Assembly (NCBI GenBank): GCA_025055235.1
Contig: JANWYN010000066.1
Location: forward strand, 1-54,886
DNA length: 54,886 nt
Direction: 5' to 3'
From: Candidatus Roseilinea sp.
Lineage (GTDB): Bacteria > Chloroflexota > Anaerolineae > J036 > Brachytrichaceae
In this document: positions 1 through 8,997 of the stretch, piece by piece
Position numbering within the stretch: the first letter of the stretch is position 1
How the letters are laid out: every line of letters begins with the position of its first letter
The notes under the pieces: generated by a model
What the model saw: the letters and a program-made list of their open reading frames with translations, nothing else
Databases searched by the model: none
Told to the model about the DNA's origin: nothing
Made by a program: the position numbers and the translations under genes

Positions 1-981
1 CAGCTCGAATCGTCGAAGGCGTTTGCTAAAGCGTTCATGGCTCGGCATGGCATCCCGACGGCGCGCTTCGCCGTCTTCGACGACTTCGTACAAGCCGAGC
101 GCCATCTGCAGCAGGTGGACTATCCGGTGGTCATCAAAGCCAGCGGGCTGGCGCAGGGCAAAGGGGTGATCGTGCCGCGCGACGCAAACGAGGCGCATGC
201 CGCGCTGCGCGCCATCATGGTGGAGCACGCCTTCGGCGCCGCAGGCGACCTGGTAGTGATCGAAGAGCGGCTCGAAGGCCCGGAGATCTCATTGATGGCT
301 TTCTGCGACGGCGAGACGGTGATGCCCATGCCGCCGGCGCAAGACCACAAGCGCGTCTTCGACGGCGATGAGGGCCCGAACACCGGCGGCATGGGCGCGT
401 TCTGCCCCTCGCCGCTCATGCGGCGCGAGGAGATCGCGTACTGTGTGTCGCACATCCTGCGACCGGCGGTGCGCGGCATGGCGCGGGAGGGCGTGCCCTA
501 CCGCGGTGTGCTCTATGCCGGCTTGATGCTGACGCGCGACGGCCCCAAGGTGCTGGAGTTCAACTGCCGCTTCGGTGACCCGGAGGCGCAGGCCGTGCTG
601 CCGCTGCTGAAGACCGACCTGGCCGAGATCGCCATGGCATGCGTCGAAGGCCGGTTGCATGCGCAGCCGGTCGAGTGGCATGCCGGCGCGTGCGCGTGCA
701 TCGTGCTTGCCTCAGGCGGCTATCCGGGCGCCTACCGCAAAGGCCTGCCTATTCACGGCCTGGATGCCATGCCCGAAGGCGTGATGATCTTCATTGCCGG
801 CGCGCGCCGGACTGAGGACGGATGGGTCACCGACGGCGGGCGGGTACTGGGCGTGGCAGCGCGGGGCGACACCTTGCGCGATGCACTGCAGCGCGCCTAC
901 GCTGGCGTCGCCCGCATCTCCTTCGAAGGCATGCACTACCGCCGGGACATTGGCGCAAGGTGGCTGTCTCATTCGGGCTGA
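1..981 (+). CDS. purD: Phosphoribosylamine-glycine ligase (GARS), 5' end missing
   Basis: This enzyme joins phosphoribosylamine and glycine with ATP in the second step of de novo purine synthesis, in the cytoplasm. The frame is open from base 1 (QLESSKAFAKAFMARHG), so the gene begins upstream of the window. The 326 residues present are the ATP-grasp region and the C-terminal domain; roughly the first 100 residues of a typical protein of about 425 are absent. Recognisable family segments are ERLEGPEISLMAF, the DHKRVFDGDEGPNTGGMGAF block and FNCRFGDPEAQ, which carries metal-binding Glu/Asn residues. The gene ends TGA at 979-981. The internal ATG at base 37 is not the real start. The next gene is unrelated in function, so operon context cannot be judged. 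Identification is firm. Confidence 0.95.
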   Translation, partial: QLESSKAFAKAFMARHGIPTARFAVFDDFVQAERHLQQVDYPVVIKASGLAQGKGVIVPRDANEAHAALRAIMVEHAFGAAGDLVVIEERLEGPEISLMAFCDGETVMPMPPAQDHKRVFDGDEGPNTGGMGAFCPSPLMRREEIAYCVSHILRPAVRGMAREGVPYRGVLYAGLMLTRDGPKVLEFNCRFGDPEAQAVLPLLKTDLAEIAMACVEGRLHAQPVEWHAGACACIVLASGGYPGAYRKGLPIHGLDAMPEGVMIFIAGARRTEDGWVTDGGRVLGVAARGDTLRDALQRAYAGVARISFEGMHYRRDIGARWLSHSG

Positions 982-1210
982 GGCGTGTCAGCGCACTTCG
1001 CATGTCTTCCCTCCGCATCTTCTCTGCTCCTTCGCTTTCTCACAAACGACTCAGCCTCTCCTCCACAGTTACTTCGTCGTTCTTCAGTCCACATTTAATC
1101 AGACATCACAAGGTCTTCACACTGGTTGTGCATAGTTGTAACGGTGCGAAGCCATGTCCATCGTTCGAGCGATGGGCAATCGAATATTTGATACTGGAGG
1201 AGAACGGACG

Positions 1211-2656
1211 ATGTTGAAGAGTAAAGTGCTTTTGATGGGTGTAGCAAGTGCGATGATTCTAGCGGCGTGTGCGATGCCGGCGCAAATGCCTGCTCCCACA
1301 CCAGTGCCCGCCCCAACCGAAGTACCCCAACCTACCGAAGCGCCAACCGCGGCGCCGGCGATGGAGACCAAAGACATCGTAGAGACGGCCTTGGCCGCCG
1401 GCTCGTTCAACACGCTGGCCACCGCCCTTCAAGCTGCCGGCCTGGTGGACACGCTCAAGGGCGAAGGGCCGTTCACCGTCTTTGCGCCGACCGACGAGGC
1501 GTTCGCCAAGCTCGACAAGGCGCTGCTCGAGAGCCTGCTCAAGCCGGAGAACAAGGACAAGCTGACTGCCATCCTGACCTACCACGTCGTGCCCGGCAAG
1601 GTGACCGCGGCAGATGTCGCCAAACTTACCGAGGCTAAGACCGTGCAGGGTGAGGAGATCACCATCAAAGTGGACGCCGGCGGTGTAATGATCAACGATG
1701 CCAAGGTCATCACAGCCGATGTCGCGGCCAGCAATGGCGTCATTCATATCATTGATACTGTGATCCTGCCGCCTTCGATGGCGACGGAATCTACCATTGC
1801 AGACAAGGTTGCGACGACCGGTCTATTCGAGACGCTGGCGACTGCCCTTCAGGCGGCCGGCCTGGTGGATACGCTCAAGGGTGAAGGGCCGTTCACCGTC
1901 TTCGCTCCTACTAACGAAGCATTCGCCAAGCTGGACAAGGCGCTGCTCGAGAGCCTGCTCAAGCCGGAGAACAAGGACAAGCTGACTGCCATCTTGACCT
2001 ACCACGTCGTGCCCGGCAAGGTGACCGCAGCGGACGTGGCCAAGTTCACCAGCGCCAAGACGGTTCAGGGCGAGGAGGTGGCAATCAAGGTCGAGAACGA
2101 CACGGTGATCCTCAACGGCGTCGCAAAGGTGACCAGTGCGGACGTGATGGTCGGCAACGGCGTGATCCACGTGATTGACGCGGTGATCTTGCCACCTTCG
2201 GTACGCGAGGCGCTTGGTATTCAAGCCGAGGAGTTGAAAGACATCGTGGACACCGCAATAGCCGCCGGCTCGTTCAACACGCTGGCCACCGCCCTTCAGG
2301 CGGCCGGCCTAGTGGACACGCTCAAGGGCGAAGGGCCGTTCACCGTCTTCGCGCCGACCGACGAGGCGTTCGCCAAGCTCGACAAGGCGCTGCTTGAGAG
2401 CTTGCTCAAGCCGGAGAACAAGGACAAGCTGATTGCCATCCTTGCCTATCATGTGGTGCCCGGCAAGGTGACTGCGGCGGATGTGGCCAAGCTCACCAGC
2501 GCCAAGACGGTTCAAGGTGAAGAGATCACCATCAAGTCGGATGGCTACGGCGGCGTGATGATCAATAATGCAAAGGTGGTCACCGCCGACGTGATGGCCG
2601 GCAACGGCGTGATTCACGTCATTGACACCGTGATCCTGCCGCCAAGCATGAAGTAA
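1211..2656 (+). CDS. Lipoprotein with three fasciclin (FAS1) domains
   Basis: A 481-residue exported lipoprotein, probably surface anchored and adhesive; the ligand is unknown. The start at 1211 is preferred over an in-frame ATG at 1154 because GGAGGAGA lies 6 to 9 bp upstream and a lipoprotein signal follows directly (lysines, hydrophobic core, LAAC at residues 15-18). A Pro/Thr/Ala linker follows. Three FAS1 domains then run at about residues 50-190, 195-335 and 345-481. Each contains the family landmarks [14 protein letters not shown] (or TNEAF) and [10 protein letters not shown], and ends in [15 protein letters not shown]. The domains are nearly identical to one another, which is unusual for FAS1 proteins and points to recent duplication or gene conversion. 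A hairpin at 2697-2721 may end the transcript. Confidence 0.9.
   Translation: MLKSKVLLMGVASAMILAACAMPAQMPAPTPVPAPTEVPQPTEAPTAAPAMETKDIVETALAAGSFNTLATALQAAGLVDTLKGEGPFTVFAPTDEAFAKLDKALLESLLKPENKDKLTAILTYHVVPGKVTAADVAKLTEAKTVQGEEITIKVDAGGVMINDAKVITADVAASNGVIHIIDTVILPPSMATESTIADKVATTGLFETLATALQAAGLVDTLKGEGPFTVFAPTNEAFAKLDKALLESLLKPENKDKLTAILTYHVVPGKVTAADVAKFTSAKTVQGEEVAIKVENDTVILNGVAKVTSADVMVGNGVIHVIDAVILPPSVREALGIQAEELKDIVDTAIAAGSFNTLATALQAAGLVDTLKGEGPFTVFAPTDEAFAKLDKALLESLLKPENKDKLIAILAYHVVPGKVTAADVAKLTSAKTVQGEEITIKSDGYGGVMINNAKVVTADVMAGNGVIHVIDTVILPPSMK
1366..2653 (+). repeat. Three near-identical tandem FAS1-coding units
   Basis: The segment encoding [16 protein letters not shown] begins near 1441, 1861 and 2308, so the unit spacing is about 420 and then 447 bp. 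Long stretches, for example the part encoding [15 protein letters not shown], are almost identical at DNA level in all three copies. The third copy is followed directly by the stop codon. Confidence 0.9.
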
Positions 2657-2696
2657 GCGTCAATTGGCTTCTCTCCTGAGAGTGTGTGGGTCGGTC

Positions 2697-2730
2697 GAGG
2701 CTCGCTGAAAAGGCGAGCTTCGGCTGTTTT
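2697..2730 (+). terminator. Possible terminator after the FAS1 lipoprotein
   Basis: GAGGCTCGC and GCGAGCTTC pair around a 7-nt loop (one G-T pair), followed by CGGCTGTTTT. The T tract is short and offset, so termination is plausible but not certain. Confidence 0.4.
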
Positions 2731-3029
2731 CCCCGCTTGTGCCTCTGCTCGCAACTCGCGCCCGCCCTGCATTAACGCATGGGTGAGGATGCGCCCACAC
2801 ATCGCGCGCGAGCCGCGCCCGGCGCTGACTTCGGCAAGGCCTTAGCCTAAGGCGGCTCGGCCCAAAGGCTTAGCCGTGCCGGCAGCTTCGTCTGAGCTGA
2901 ACAGGGATGATCACTCGCCCGTTTCCGCCCTCATCTTTAACAAGAGGCATGCTGCGAGGCTGCATCCAGGGATTCATTCTTCTGCGCACTTCAACAATAG
3001 CGCCACCGACATGCGCTCGCATTGCCGCG
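2731..3029. other. Stretch without a recognisable gene
   Basis: I see no credible coding region here. There is a short palindrome at about 2840-2860 (GCCTTAG/CTAAGGC). On the minus strand it is where the 3' part of the truncated AbiEii-like gene would be expected, but no frame continues that protein. Confidence 0.5.
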
Positions 3030-3200
3030 TCACCATCGCTCGCGCAGATCGGTCAGCACATGATCGGCATCCAGCGAAATGCGATGGCCGACATACAATG
3101 CAGCACTCGTACCGCCGACGAGCACGGCCTCCGGCAACACTGCCTGCAAGTGGCAGGCAGCGGAGATGACGCGATCCCACTCTGGCGCGGCGTTCGTCAT
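3030..3200 (-). pseudogene. Truncated AbiEii-like nucleotidyltransferase (56 codons)
   Basis: The 56-residue frame contains VLVGGTSAALYVGHRISLDAD, reported here by key residues: the GGT(S)AAL motif and the His-Arg-x-Ser-x-Asp-x-Asp segment typical of the nucleotidyltransferase core of AbiEii-type toxins. It stops at TGA (3030-3032) right after DLRERW, whereas relatives continue for well over 100 further residues. I found no continuation in the other frames downstream, so a deletion or decay is likelier than one frameshift. Its ATG overlaps the TGA of the upstream 76-codon gene as ATGA, the coupling expected of an antitoxin-toxin pair. It is probably non-functional. The alternative is a genuine mini-protein. 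Confidence 0.6.
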
Positions 3201-3427
3201 GGCGTGGCTTCACAGCGCTCGGCGAGCAACTGCCAAACGCGATAGGCTTGCGGGTTATCGGCCATGCGCGCACGGCATATGCGCTGCACTTTCTCTCGCA
3301 GGCGTCCGGTGTCGTCGCGCAAGACTGCTCGCGCCAGCTCGACCCAGTCGCGCAGGTTGCCGTGCTCGATCACGTCGTCAATCGCCGCCAGCGTATAGTC
3401 GGAATGGTTCAGATGGCGATGTTGCAT
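3197..3427 (-). CDS. Small protein upstream of AbiEii-like fragment, candidate antitoxin partner
   Basis: A 76-residue, probably helical, charged protein starting MQHRHLNHSDYTLAAIDDV and ending AERCEATP. It contains no DNA-binding motif I can name. The TLAAIDDVIEHG...DWVEL layout resembles the short proteins that precede nucleotidyltransferase toxin genes in two-gene cassettes, but that is from memory and unverified. Its stop codon overlaps the start of the truncated toxin-like gene (ATGA), so the two were translationally coupled. If the toxin is dead, this would be an orphan antitoxin-like gene. The much longer in-frame extension to 4318 runs antisense to the Gfo/Idh gene and is not credible. 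Confidence 0.55.
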   Translation of the reverse strand: MQHRHLNHSDYTLAAIDDVIEHGNLRDWVELARAVLRDDTGRLREKVQRICRARMADNPQAYRVWQLLAERCEATP

Positions 3428-3475
3428 GTTCGCGCTCTCGAAGTATACGAGTCTTGCCCCGTGTGTGATTGACAG

Positions 3476-3570
3476 GGTGTATCTCCCGCTAAGGGCAAAG
3501 CCGGTCGTGCGCCGGCTTTGCCATGCGTTGCGCGCGGATTCATCCGCTATGCAAATCCGCGCAATGCCCC
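3476..3570. repeat. Dispersed intergenic repeat, family 2, copy 1
   Basis: About 95 bp that recurs at 35183-35276 with roughly 85 to 90 percent identity by eye. It holds a hairpin of CAAAGCCGG/CCGGCTTTG followed by a shared block CCATGCGTTGCGCGCGGATT. It lies between the antitoxin-like gene and the promoter of the Gfo/Idh gene. Confidence 0.8.
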
Positions 3571-3582
3571 CGAAAATGCCGG

Positions 3583-3610
3583 TTGACACGCCGCGTGTGC
3601 CCGCTACACT
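3583..3610 (+). promoter_or_regulatory. Sigma-70-like promoter for the Gfo/Idh gene
   Basis: TTGACA (3583-3588), a 16-bp spacer and TACACT (3605-3610). Transcription would start near 3617, giving a leader of about 40 nt before the ATG at 3656. Confidence 0.65.
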
Positions 3611-3655
3611 CCGCCAGTGCAAGACACATGTGGGGCGCTGCCGGACGGATGAGCC

Positions 3656-4867
3656 ATGACCCGCTACCGAGAATTCCGCAACAAGACACGCGCGATCAAC
3701 CCGCGCTTCAGCTACCTGCCCGACGCCGACCGCTACGTGCTCTCGCTGGGTGAGCCGCGCCATCGCTTCAACGTGATCGGCTGTGGCGTGAACGGCCAGG
3801 AGCACATCCGCGTGACGATGCTGGAGGGGCGCGCCGTCGTCCATGGCGTGTATGACCCGAACCCGCGCAGCGTCGAGGGCGCGCGGCGGGAATACGCCCA
3901 GTTCGCGCCGCCGGAACGGCTGGTGGTCTACGACTCGCTCGAAGCGGCGTGCCACGATCCGGCAGTGGATGGCTTGATCATCGCCACGCCGAACTACACG
4001 CACATCGCCGTCCTGCGCGAGGCGGTCAAGTCCGGCAAGCACATCCTGCTGGAGAAGCCGATGGCCACGACGCTGCAGGACGCGCACGAGATCATGCGCA
4101 TCGCCGAGGGCTACGGCGCGGTGCTGCAGGTCGGCTTGCAGTATCGTTACAAGCCGATCTACGTCGAAGCCATCCACGAAGCGCTGGTGCGCCGCAGCAT
4201 CGGCGAGATCAAGACCATCACCATCCTCGAACACCGCGAGCCGTTCCTGGACAAGGTGAAGCAGTGGAACAAGTTCTCCAAGTATTCCGGCGGCACGCTG
4301 GTGGAGAAGTGCTGCCACTACTTCGACCTGTTCAACCTGTTCGCGCAGTCCAGGCCGGTCCGCGTCTACGCTGCCGGCGGCCAGGCGGTGAACTTCCTCG
4401 ACTTCGAATACGAGGGCGAGAAGTCAGACATCCTGGACAACGCCTTCGTCATCGTGACCTACGCGAACGGCGTGCGGGCCAACTTCAACCTGTGCATGTT
4501 CGCGCCGATGGTGTACGAGGAGATCGTGCTGTGCGGCTCGGCAGGGCGGTTGAAAGCCTACGAGAACGAAGACTTCTTGCCACCGCACCGGCCGCACGCC
4601 GGCCTGGAGGTCATGCTGGGCGAGAACGGGCCGTCGCGCGTCGCCACGCCCGGCTATCCGGCGCTGATCGAGATGACCGGCCACAACGGCGGCACCTACT
4701 TCGAGCACGTCAACTTCGTGGATCGCATCGAAGGCCGGCCGACGAATGCGGCGACGGCGGAAGAGGGCTTCTGGTCGGTGGTGGTGGGCGTGGCGGCGGA
4801 GGAGTCGGTGCGCAGCGGCGAAGTGGTGCAGATCGAAGCCTTACTTGCGCGCAACGGGATTCGCTGA
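3656..4867 (+). CDS. Gfo/Idh/MocA family oxidoreductase
   Basis: A 403-residue NAD(P)-dependent dehydrogenase-like protein, probably acting on a sugar, inositol or amino-sugar derivative; the substrate cannot be told from sequence. The Rossmann start NVIGCGVNGQEHI is at about residue 40, the family EKPMA motif at about residue 138, and the C-terminal domain carries a GGTLVEKCCHYFDLF segment, with Lys and paired His as expected for the catalytic face. It ends 27 bp inside the 3' end of phoU, tail to tail. A good promoter lies at 3583-3610. Two more members of this family are at 30167 and 31303, so sugar-acid type metabolism is a theme of the window. Confidence 0.88.
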   Translation: MTRYREFRNKTRAINPRFSYLPDADRYVLSLGEPRHRFNVIGCGVNGQEHIRVTMLEGRAVVHGVYDPNPRSVEGARREYAQFAPPERLVVYDSLEAACHDPAVDGLIIATPNYTHIAVLREAVKSGKHILLEKPMATTLQDAHEIMRIAEGYGAVLQVGLQYRYKPIYVEAIHEALVRRSIGEIKTITILEHREPFLDKVKQWNKFSKYSGGTLVEKCCHYFDLFNLFAQSRPVRVYAAGGQAVNFLDFEYEGEKSDILDNAFVIVTYANGVRANFNLCMFAPMVYEEIVLCGSAGRLKAYENEDFLPPHRPHAGLEVMLGENGPSRVATPGYPALIEMTGHNGGTYFEHVNFVDRIEGRPTNAATAEEGFWSVVVGVAAEESVRSGEVVQIEALLARNGIR

Positions 4868-5539
4868 AGGTTTGAGCAGCCCTTCGTGGCCGAGCACGCC
4901 TTCTTCTGCGAAGATGGCGCGCTCGCAGATGTTCACGGCGCGGTCGCCGATGCGCTCTAGGTTGTGCGCGGCCCAGAGCAGATAGGTCGCGTCGGGCGTC
5001 GCAGCCGGATCCTGCATCATGTAGGTCAGCAGCACGCGCAGCGATTGCACATACATCGCGTCCAGCGCGTCGTCCTGCGCCATGACGCGGCGCGCCAGCG
5101 CGGCGTCGCGCGCGATGAACGCAGCGAAGCCTTGCCGCAACATGTCGCAGGCGACTTCCTTCATGCGCGGAATGTCCACCAGGGTTTGCAATGTTGGCTG
5201 GTCGCCCAGGCGCAGGGCGATGTTGGCGATGCCGGCGGCATGGTCGGCCATGCGCTCCAGCTCGCCGGCGATGTGGATGGCGGCCATGATGTGGCGCAGG
5301 TCATGCGCCGCCGGCTGCTGCGTCGCGATAGTGAGCTGGCACAATTCCTCGACCTTGTAGCGCAGCGCGTTGATCGGCTGATCCAGCTCGACGACGCGAC
5401 GGGCGAGGGTCGGATTGCGCTCCTGGAGCGCGCGCACGGCACCTTCGATCTGCTCCTCGACGCGCCCGGCGATCCGGCGCAAGTCGAAGTTGATCGCACT
5501 CAGGTCGCGGTCGAGTGGAGTGCGGGTCGAGCGGGTCAC
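4841..5539 (-). CDS. phoU: Phosphate transport regulator PhoU
   Basis: A 232-residue cytoplasmic all-helical protein with two PhoU repeats. Repeat 1 spans about residues 15-105 and carries ELERMADHAAGIANIA; repeat 2 spans about 120-215 and carries NLERIGDRAVNICE. These E/DxxxD clusters bind metal in the family. PhoU links the Pst transporter to the PhoR/PhoB-type two-component system and restrains the Pho response when phosphate is plentiful. It is the last gene of the pst locus, after pstB1. The gap between them is filled by a 7-bp repeat array. Its 3' end overlaps the convergent Gfo/Idh gene by 27 bp. No PhoR/PhoB pair is in the window. Confidence 0.93.
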   Translation of the reverse strand: MTRSTRTPLDRDLSAINFDLRRIAGRVEEQIEGAVRALQERNPTLARRVVELDQPINALRYKVEELCQLTIATQQPAAHDLRHIMAAIHIAGELERMADHAAGIANIALRLGDQPTLQTLVDIPRMKEVACDMLRQGFAAFIARDAALARRVMAQDDALDAMYVQSLRVLLTYMMQDPAATPDATYLLWAAHNLERIGDRAVNICERAIFAEEGVLGHEGLLKPSANPVARK

Positions 5540-5561
5540 AGGTAGCGCGGGTGAGGTGATA

Positions 5562-5645
5562 GACGTTAGACGGAGGACGCGAGACGGAGGACGCGAGACG
5601 GAAGGCGTGGATTGTAGATCGTGGATCGTAAATCGTGCATCTTCC
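5562..5645. repeat. Heptanucleotide array H1 (12 units)
   Basis: Twelve consecutive 7-bp units between phoU and pstB1. Examples are GACGGAG, GACGCGA, GACGGAA, ATTGTAG, ATCGTGG and ATCGTAA. The period is exact while the unit drifts from GACGNNN to ATCGTNN along the array. It ends one base from the stop of pstB1. Confidence 0.88.
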
Positions 5646-5646
5646 G

Positions 5647-6504
5647 TCAGCCGAACCGGCCCGACACGTAGTCTTCGGTGCGCTTGTCTTTCGGCTTGGT
5701 GAAGATCGTCTCGGTCTCGTCGAATTCGATCACCTCGCCGGAGCGGTCGGGGCGCATCATCATCATCGCGGTGTAGTCGCTCACGCGCGCGGCCTGCTGC
5801 ATGTTGTGCGTGACGATGACGATGGTGAAGTCCTTCTTCAATTCGACCATTAGTTCCTCGATCTTGAGCGTGGAGATCGGGTCAAGCGCCGAGCACGGCT
5901 CGTCCATCAAGATCACCTCAGGTTCGACGGCGATGGCGCGCGCGATGCACAGGCGCTGCTGCTGGCCGCCGGAGAGCGACGTGCCGAGTTGCTTCATCTT
6001 GTCCTTCACATCGTCCCAGACTGCCGCGCCCTTCAGCGCTGCCTCGACCCGTCCATCCAGCTCGCTCTTGGAGATGCGCGGGTTGTAGAGCTTGATGCCG
6101 AAGGCGATGTTGTCGTAGATGCTCTTGGGGAACGGGTTGGGCTTCTGGAACACCATGCCCACGCGCCGGCGCACGGCGACCGGGTCCACATCCGGTGCGT
6201 AGATGTCCTCGCCATCGAGCGTCACCTGACCCTCGATGCGTGTGCCGGCCACGGTGTCGTTCATGCGATTGAACGTGCGCAGCAGCGTGCTCTTGCCACA
6301 GCCGGATGGGCCGATGATAGCCGTGATTTTGTTCGCGTAAGCGCGAAAGTTCACGTCGGCCAGCGCGCGAAAGTCGCCGTAGTACAAAGACAAGTTCTCG
6401 GCGTTGAGCTTCGTCTCGAGCGCCGTTTGCGCGTCGCCGCTGGCAATTCCATCTTTCGCAGCTGCCTTGACGGTTTGAACGGAGATGCTTCGGATTTGGG
6501 TCAT
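5647..6504 (-). CDS. pstB: Phosphate ABC transporter ATPase, copy 1
   Basis: A 285-residue ATPase that powers PstCA phosphate import. It has Walker [10 protein letters not shown], the Q-loop in [14 protein letters not shown] (a PstB hallmark), signature [14 protein letters not shown], Walker [14 protein letters not shown] and the switch His in [13 protein letters not shown]. The start chosen is the ATG at 6502-6504. A GTG at 6508-6510 overlaps the pstA stop as GTGA and is an equally good coupled start, adding two residues. It sits directly downstream of pstA. A second, strongly similar pstB is at 10095-10922, so the locus has two ATPase genes flanking one pstSCA set. The N-terminal leader of about 35 residues before the ABC core is longer than usual. 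Confidence 0.95.
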   Translation of the reverse strand: MTQIRSISVQTVKAAAKDGIASGDAQTALETKLNAENLSLYYGDFRALADVNFRAYANKITAIIGPSGCGKSTLLRTFNRMNDTVAGTRIEGQVTLDGEDIYAPDVDPVAVRRRVGMVFQKPNPFPKSIYDNIAFGIKLYNPRISKSELDGRVEAALKGAAVWDDVKDKMKQLGTSLSGGQQQRLCIARAIAVEPEVILMDEPCSALDPISTLKIEELMVELKKDFTIVIVTHNMQQAARVSDYTAMMMMRPDRSGEVIEFDETETIFTKPKDKRTEDYVSGRFG

Positions 6505-6506
6505 GG

Positions 6507-7946
6507 TCACAACGATTTGCGCAGCCGGTTGCGCATGATGATGGCAGTCAGGTTGAACAGGATGACGATGACGAGCAGCACGACGATTGCCGCAGCCGAC
6601 ACATTTCGGAAGGTGTCAATCGGCAGGATGGCCCAGCTATAGATTTGCATCGGCAGCACGGTGAAGCTGGAGAACAGCCCGCTGGGATCGGTGGTGATAT
6701 ACGCCGCCGCGCCAACGACGATCAGTGGCGCCGTTTCACCCACGGCGCGCGAGATGCCCAGGATGATGCCGGTCAGGATGCTCGGAATGGCGACCGGCAA
6801 AACATGATGCCAAACCGTCTGCCACTTGGTCGCGCCGAGCGCCAGGCTGCCATCGCGCAGGCTCTGCGGCACGGCGCGAATCGCCTCCTGAGTGTTGATG
6901 ATGATCAGCGGCAGGATGAGCAAGGCCATCGTCATGGCCGCTGATATGATCGTGCGGCCGTTGGGCGGCGGGTCGGGCACGCCGAAGGCCGCGCCGCTGG
7001 TGAAATCGCTGAGCGCGCGCACGAAGATGGCGACGCCGAGCATGCCGTAGATGATCGAGGGTACGCCGGCCAGGTTGTAGATGTTCGTCTGGATCAGGCT
7101 GTTGAGGCGGCTCTTGGTGGCGAACTCTTCTAGGTAGATGCCTGCGCCGACCCCGATCGGCACGGCGATGATGATGGTGAAGAAGATGACCAGCACCGAG
7201 CCGATGATGGCCGTGCGGATGCCGGTCGTCTCCGGCCGCGTAGTGAGGTCGGAGACGATGAATTGTGGCGTCAGCCACCAGCGGAAGCCATACTCAGCAT
7301 CCGGATACGTGGCCTGAATTTCTTCCTCAATCGCCGCACGGTTGAAGAGCGAGGGGTAAAGCGGCCAAGTCTTCACTACGGATTCGAGGAGCACCTCCGC
7401 TTCGATCAGCTCGATCAGTTCTTCTCTGCTGCGCGACTCGAAGGGCTTCTCTTCGTTGAGCTGGTTGAATCGCGCATCGGTGATGTTGTTGTCCAGCACC
7501 TCGATCAGCTCCTGATCAGCGAGTGTCTCCAACGGGCGCGCGGTGATCGTATCGGGATTGGGCACCTCGTTGTAGATCACGCCGATCAGGTCGTCAACGG
7601 TCATCTCCTCCAGCGACATGCCGTAATCGTTCGGAAGCTCGTCTATTCGTTCAGCAGGGATGTTGTCCTGAGCCAGTTGGAGCAGTTCCTCTCTGCTGAG
7701 TTCTTCGAGCGGGATGGAGGGCACGACAGTCAGTGGATCGATCTTGTAGCCATACACGACCATGCCGCCGGTTTTGTTCACTACATCAAGCAAAAGGACG
7801 ATCAACGCGAGAAGAGCAATGATCAGCGAAGTGAATAGCCCGGCCCGGCCGGCCGATGCGACGCGCTGCCGGCGACGCACCGATGGGTCGGTGAGAAACT
7901 CCGGCGTTGTCTCTGGCGTTGGGGATGGAGAAGATACTGCAGCCAT
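6507..7946 (-). CDS. pstA: Phosphate ABC transporter permease PstA with long extracytoplasmic insert
   Basis: At 479 residues this is about 190 longer than a typical PstA. After one N-terminal membrane segment (about residues 30-55) comes an acidic insert of roughly 165 residues (about 60-225). It has two similar [16 protein letters not shown] segments and is predicted outside the membrane. The normal permease core follows, with [17 protein letters not shown], the [20 protein letters not shown] coupling loop that contacts PstB, and [12 protein letters not shown]. The ATG at 7944-7946 shares one base with the pstC stop (TGATG), so translation is coupled; a TTG one codon earlier is possible. 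The end of the insert (Tyr-Pro-Asp-Ala then Arg-Trp-Trp) looks like that of other Chloroflexota PstA proteins, from memory. Confidence 0.92.
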   Translation of the reverse strand: MAAVSSPSPTPETTPEFLTDPSVRRRQRVASAGRAGLFTSLIIALLALIVLLLDVVNKTGGMVVYGYKIDPLTVVPSIPLEELSREELLQLAQDNIPAERIDELPNDYGMSLEEMTVDDLIGVIYNEVPNPDTITARPLETLADQELIEVLDNNITDARFNQLNEEKPFESRSREELIELIEAEVLLESVVKTWPLYPSLFNRAAIEEEIQATYPDAEYGFRWWLTPQFIVSDLTTRPETTGIRTAIIGSVLVIFFTIIIAVPIGVGAGIYLEEFATKSRLNSLIQTNIYNLAGVPSIIYGMLGVAIFVRALSDFTSGAAFGVPDPPPNGRTIISAAMTMALLILPLIIINTQEAIRAVPQSLRDGSLALGATKWQTVWHHVLPVAIPSILTGIILGISRAVGETAPLIVVGAAAYITTDPSGLFSSFTVLPMQIYSWAILPIDTFRNVSAAAIVVLLVIVILFNLTAIIMRNRLRKSL

Positions 7947-8890
7947 CAATAGACCTCGCGATAGCGCCGCACGATCCAGCGGCTGATCATGTTCAGCGTC
8001 AGCGTCATGATGAAGAGCACCAAACCGATGGCAAAAATGCTCGTGTAATCAAGCGAGTCAAAGCTCAAGTCGCCGCTGCTGATGCGGGCAATGTGGCCGG
8101 TCATCGTCTCGGCCGCTTTGAACGGATTGAAGGTGAAGTTCGGGCCTGCGCCCGCAGCCAGGGCGACGATCATCGTCTCGCCGAAGGCGCGCGAGATGCC
8201 GACGATCACAGCAGCGGCGATGCCCGAGACCGCCGCCGGCACAACGACCTTGAAGCTGGTCTCCAGTCGCGTCGCGCCGAGCCCATACGAAGCCTCGCGA
8301 AGCCCGCGCGGCACTGCGCTCAGCGCGTCCTCGCTCATCGAGGCGACGATCGGGATGATCATGATGCCCATCACCAGGCCAGCCGAGGCCATGTTGTAGA
8401 ACTCGACGGTGTCCTGACCGAAGATCGCCTTGAGCAGCGGCGTCATGAAGGTGACGGCAAAGAAGCCATAGACCACGGTGGGAATGCCGGCCAGCAGCTC
8501 CAGGATGGGCTTGAGGTAGCCGCGCGCTTTGGGTGAAGCATACTCGCTCAGGAAGATCGCGGCCGAAAGGCCGAGCGGCAGCGCGATCAGCATCGCAATC
8601 AAGCTCGTGATGACCGTGGATGTGACCAACGGCAAAATGCCGACGCGTCCTGCCTCGGGTGCCCACACCGTATCGGTGAAGAACTCCACCAGCGACACCT
8701 CAGGTGCGGCGAAGAAGATCAGCGCCTCGCTGAGCAACACCAGCACGATGCCGATCGTCGTAAAGATGGAGATAAACCCACAGATGAACAGAAAGGTCTT
8801 GATCGCGCTTTCACCTGGGCGCGGTCTCTTCTTGAGACTGACGCGCTCGCGCGCCTGCGCTTGGGCTGCTGATTGGGTCAGGACTGCCAT
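7946..8890 (-). CDS. pstC: Phosphate ABC transporter permease PstC
   Basis: A 314-residue integral membrane subunit that pairs with PstA. Six hydrophobic segments are visible, beginning at about residue 28 (TFLFICGFISIFTTIGIVLV). Family landmarks are LPLGLSAAIFLSEYAS, LAGIPTVVYGFFAVTF, the coupling loop with EDALSAVPRGLREASYGLGAT, and GISRAFGETMIVALAAG. It overlaps pstA by one base. It lies 107 bp downstream of pstS, and that gap contains a perfect 13-bp hairpin (8937-8968), so it is probably expressed at a lower level than pstS. Confidence 0.95.
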   Translation of the reverse strand: MAVLTQSAAQAQARERVSLKKRPRPGESAIKTFLFICGFISIFTTIGIVLVLLSEALIFFAAPEVSLVEFFTDTVWAPEAGRVGILPLVTSTVITSLIAMLIALPLGLSAAIFLSEYASPKARGYLKPILELLAGIPTVVYGFFAVTFMTPLLKAIFGQDTVEFYNMASAGLVMGIMIIPIVASMSEDALSAVPRGLREASYGLGATRLETSFKVVVPAAVSGIAAAVIVGISRAFGETMIVALAAGAGPNFTFNPFKAAETMTGHIARISSGDLSFDSLDYTSIFAIGLVLFIMTLTLNMISRWIVRRYREVY

Positions 8891-8936
8891 GACATCCTCT
8901 ATCTTACTTAATCTCGACGGCCTCGAAACAACAGAT

Positions 8937-8968
8937 GAGCAAGAGCGACGATGCCGTCGCTCTTGCTC
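8937..8968 (-). terminator. Stem-loop between pstS and pstC
   Basis: GAGCAAGAGCGAC and GTCGCTCTTGCTC pair perfectly over 13 bp with a 6-nt loop. On the minus strand it is followed by a T-containing but not pure T tract. It may be a partial terminator or an RNA-stabilising stem that keeps pstS mRNA more abundant than pstCAB. Confidence 0.7.
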
Positions 8969-8997
8969 CTAGACTTTCCTCGTTTCCTGCACGAAGG

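Noticed and set aside
982..1210. Promoter search before the FAS1 lipoprotein
   Set aside because: Only a small CCATCG/CGATGG hairpin (1159-1176) was found; no convincing -35/-10 pair could be picked.
3428..4318. Long minus-strand open frame antisense to the Gfo/Idh gene, in frame with the small antitoxin-like gene
   Set aside because: It runs through repeat and promoter sequence, reads as low-complexity Arg/Asp/His-rich protein and opposes a clear gene; high GC produces such shadows. Only the last 76 codons look real.
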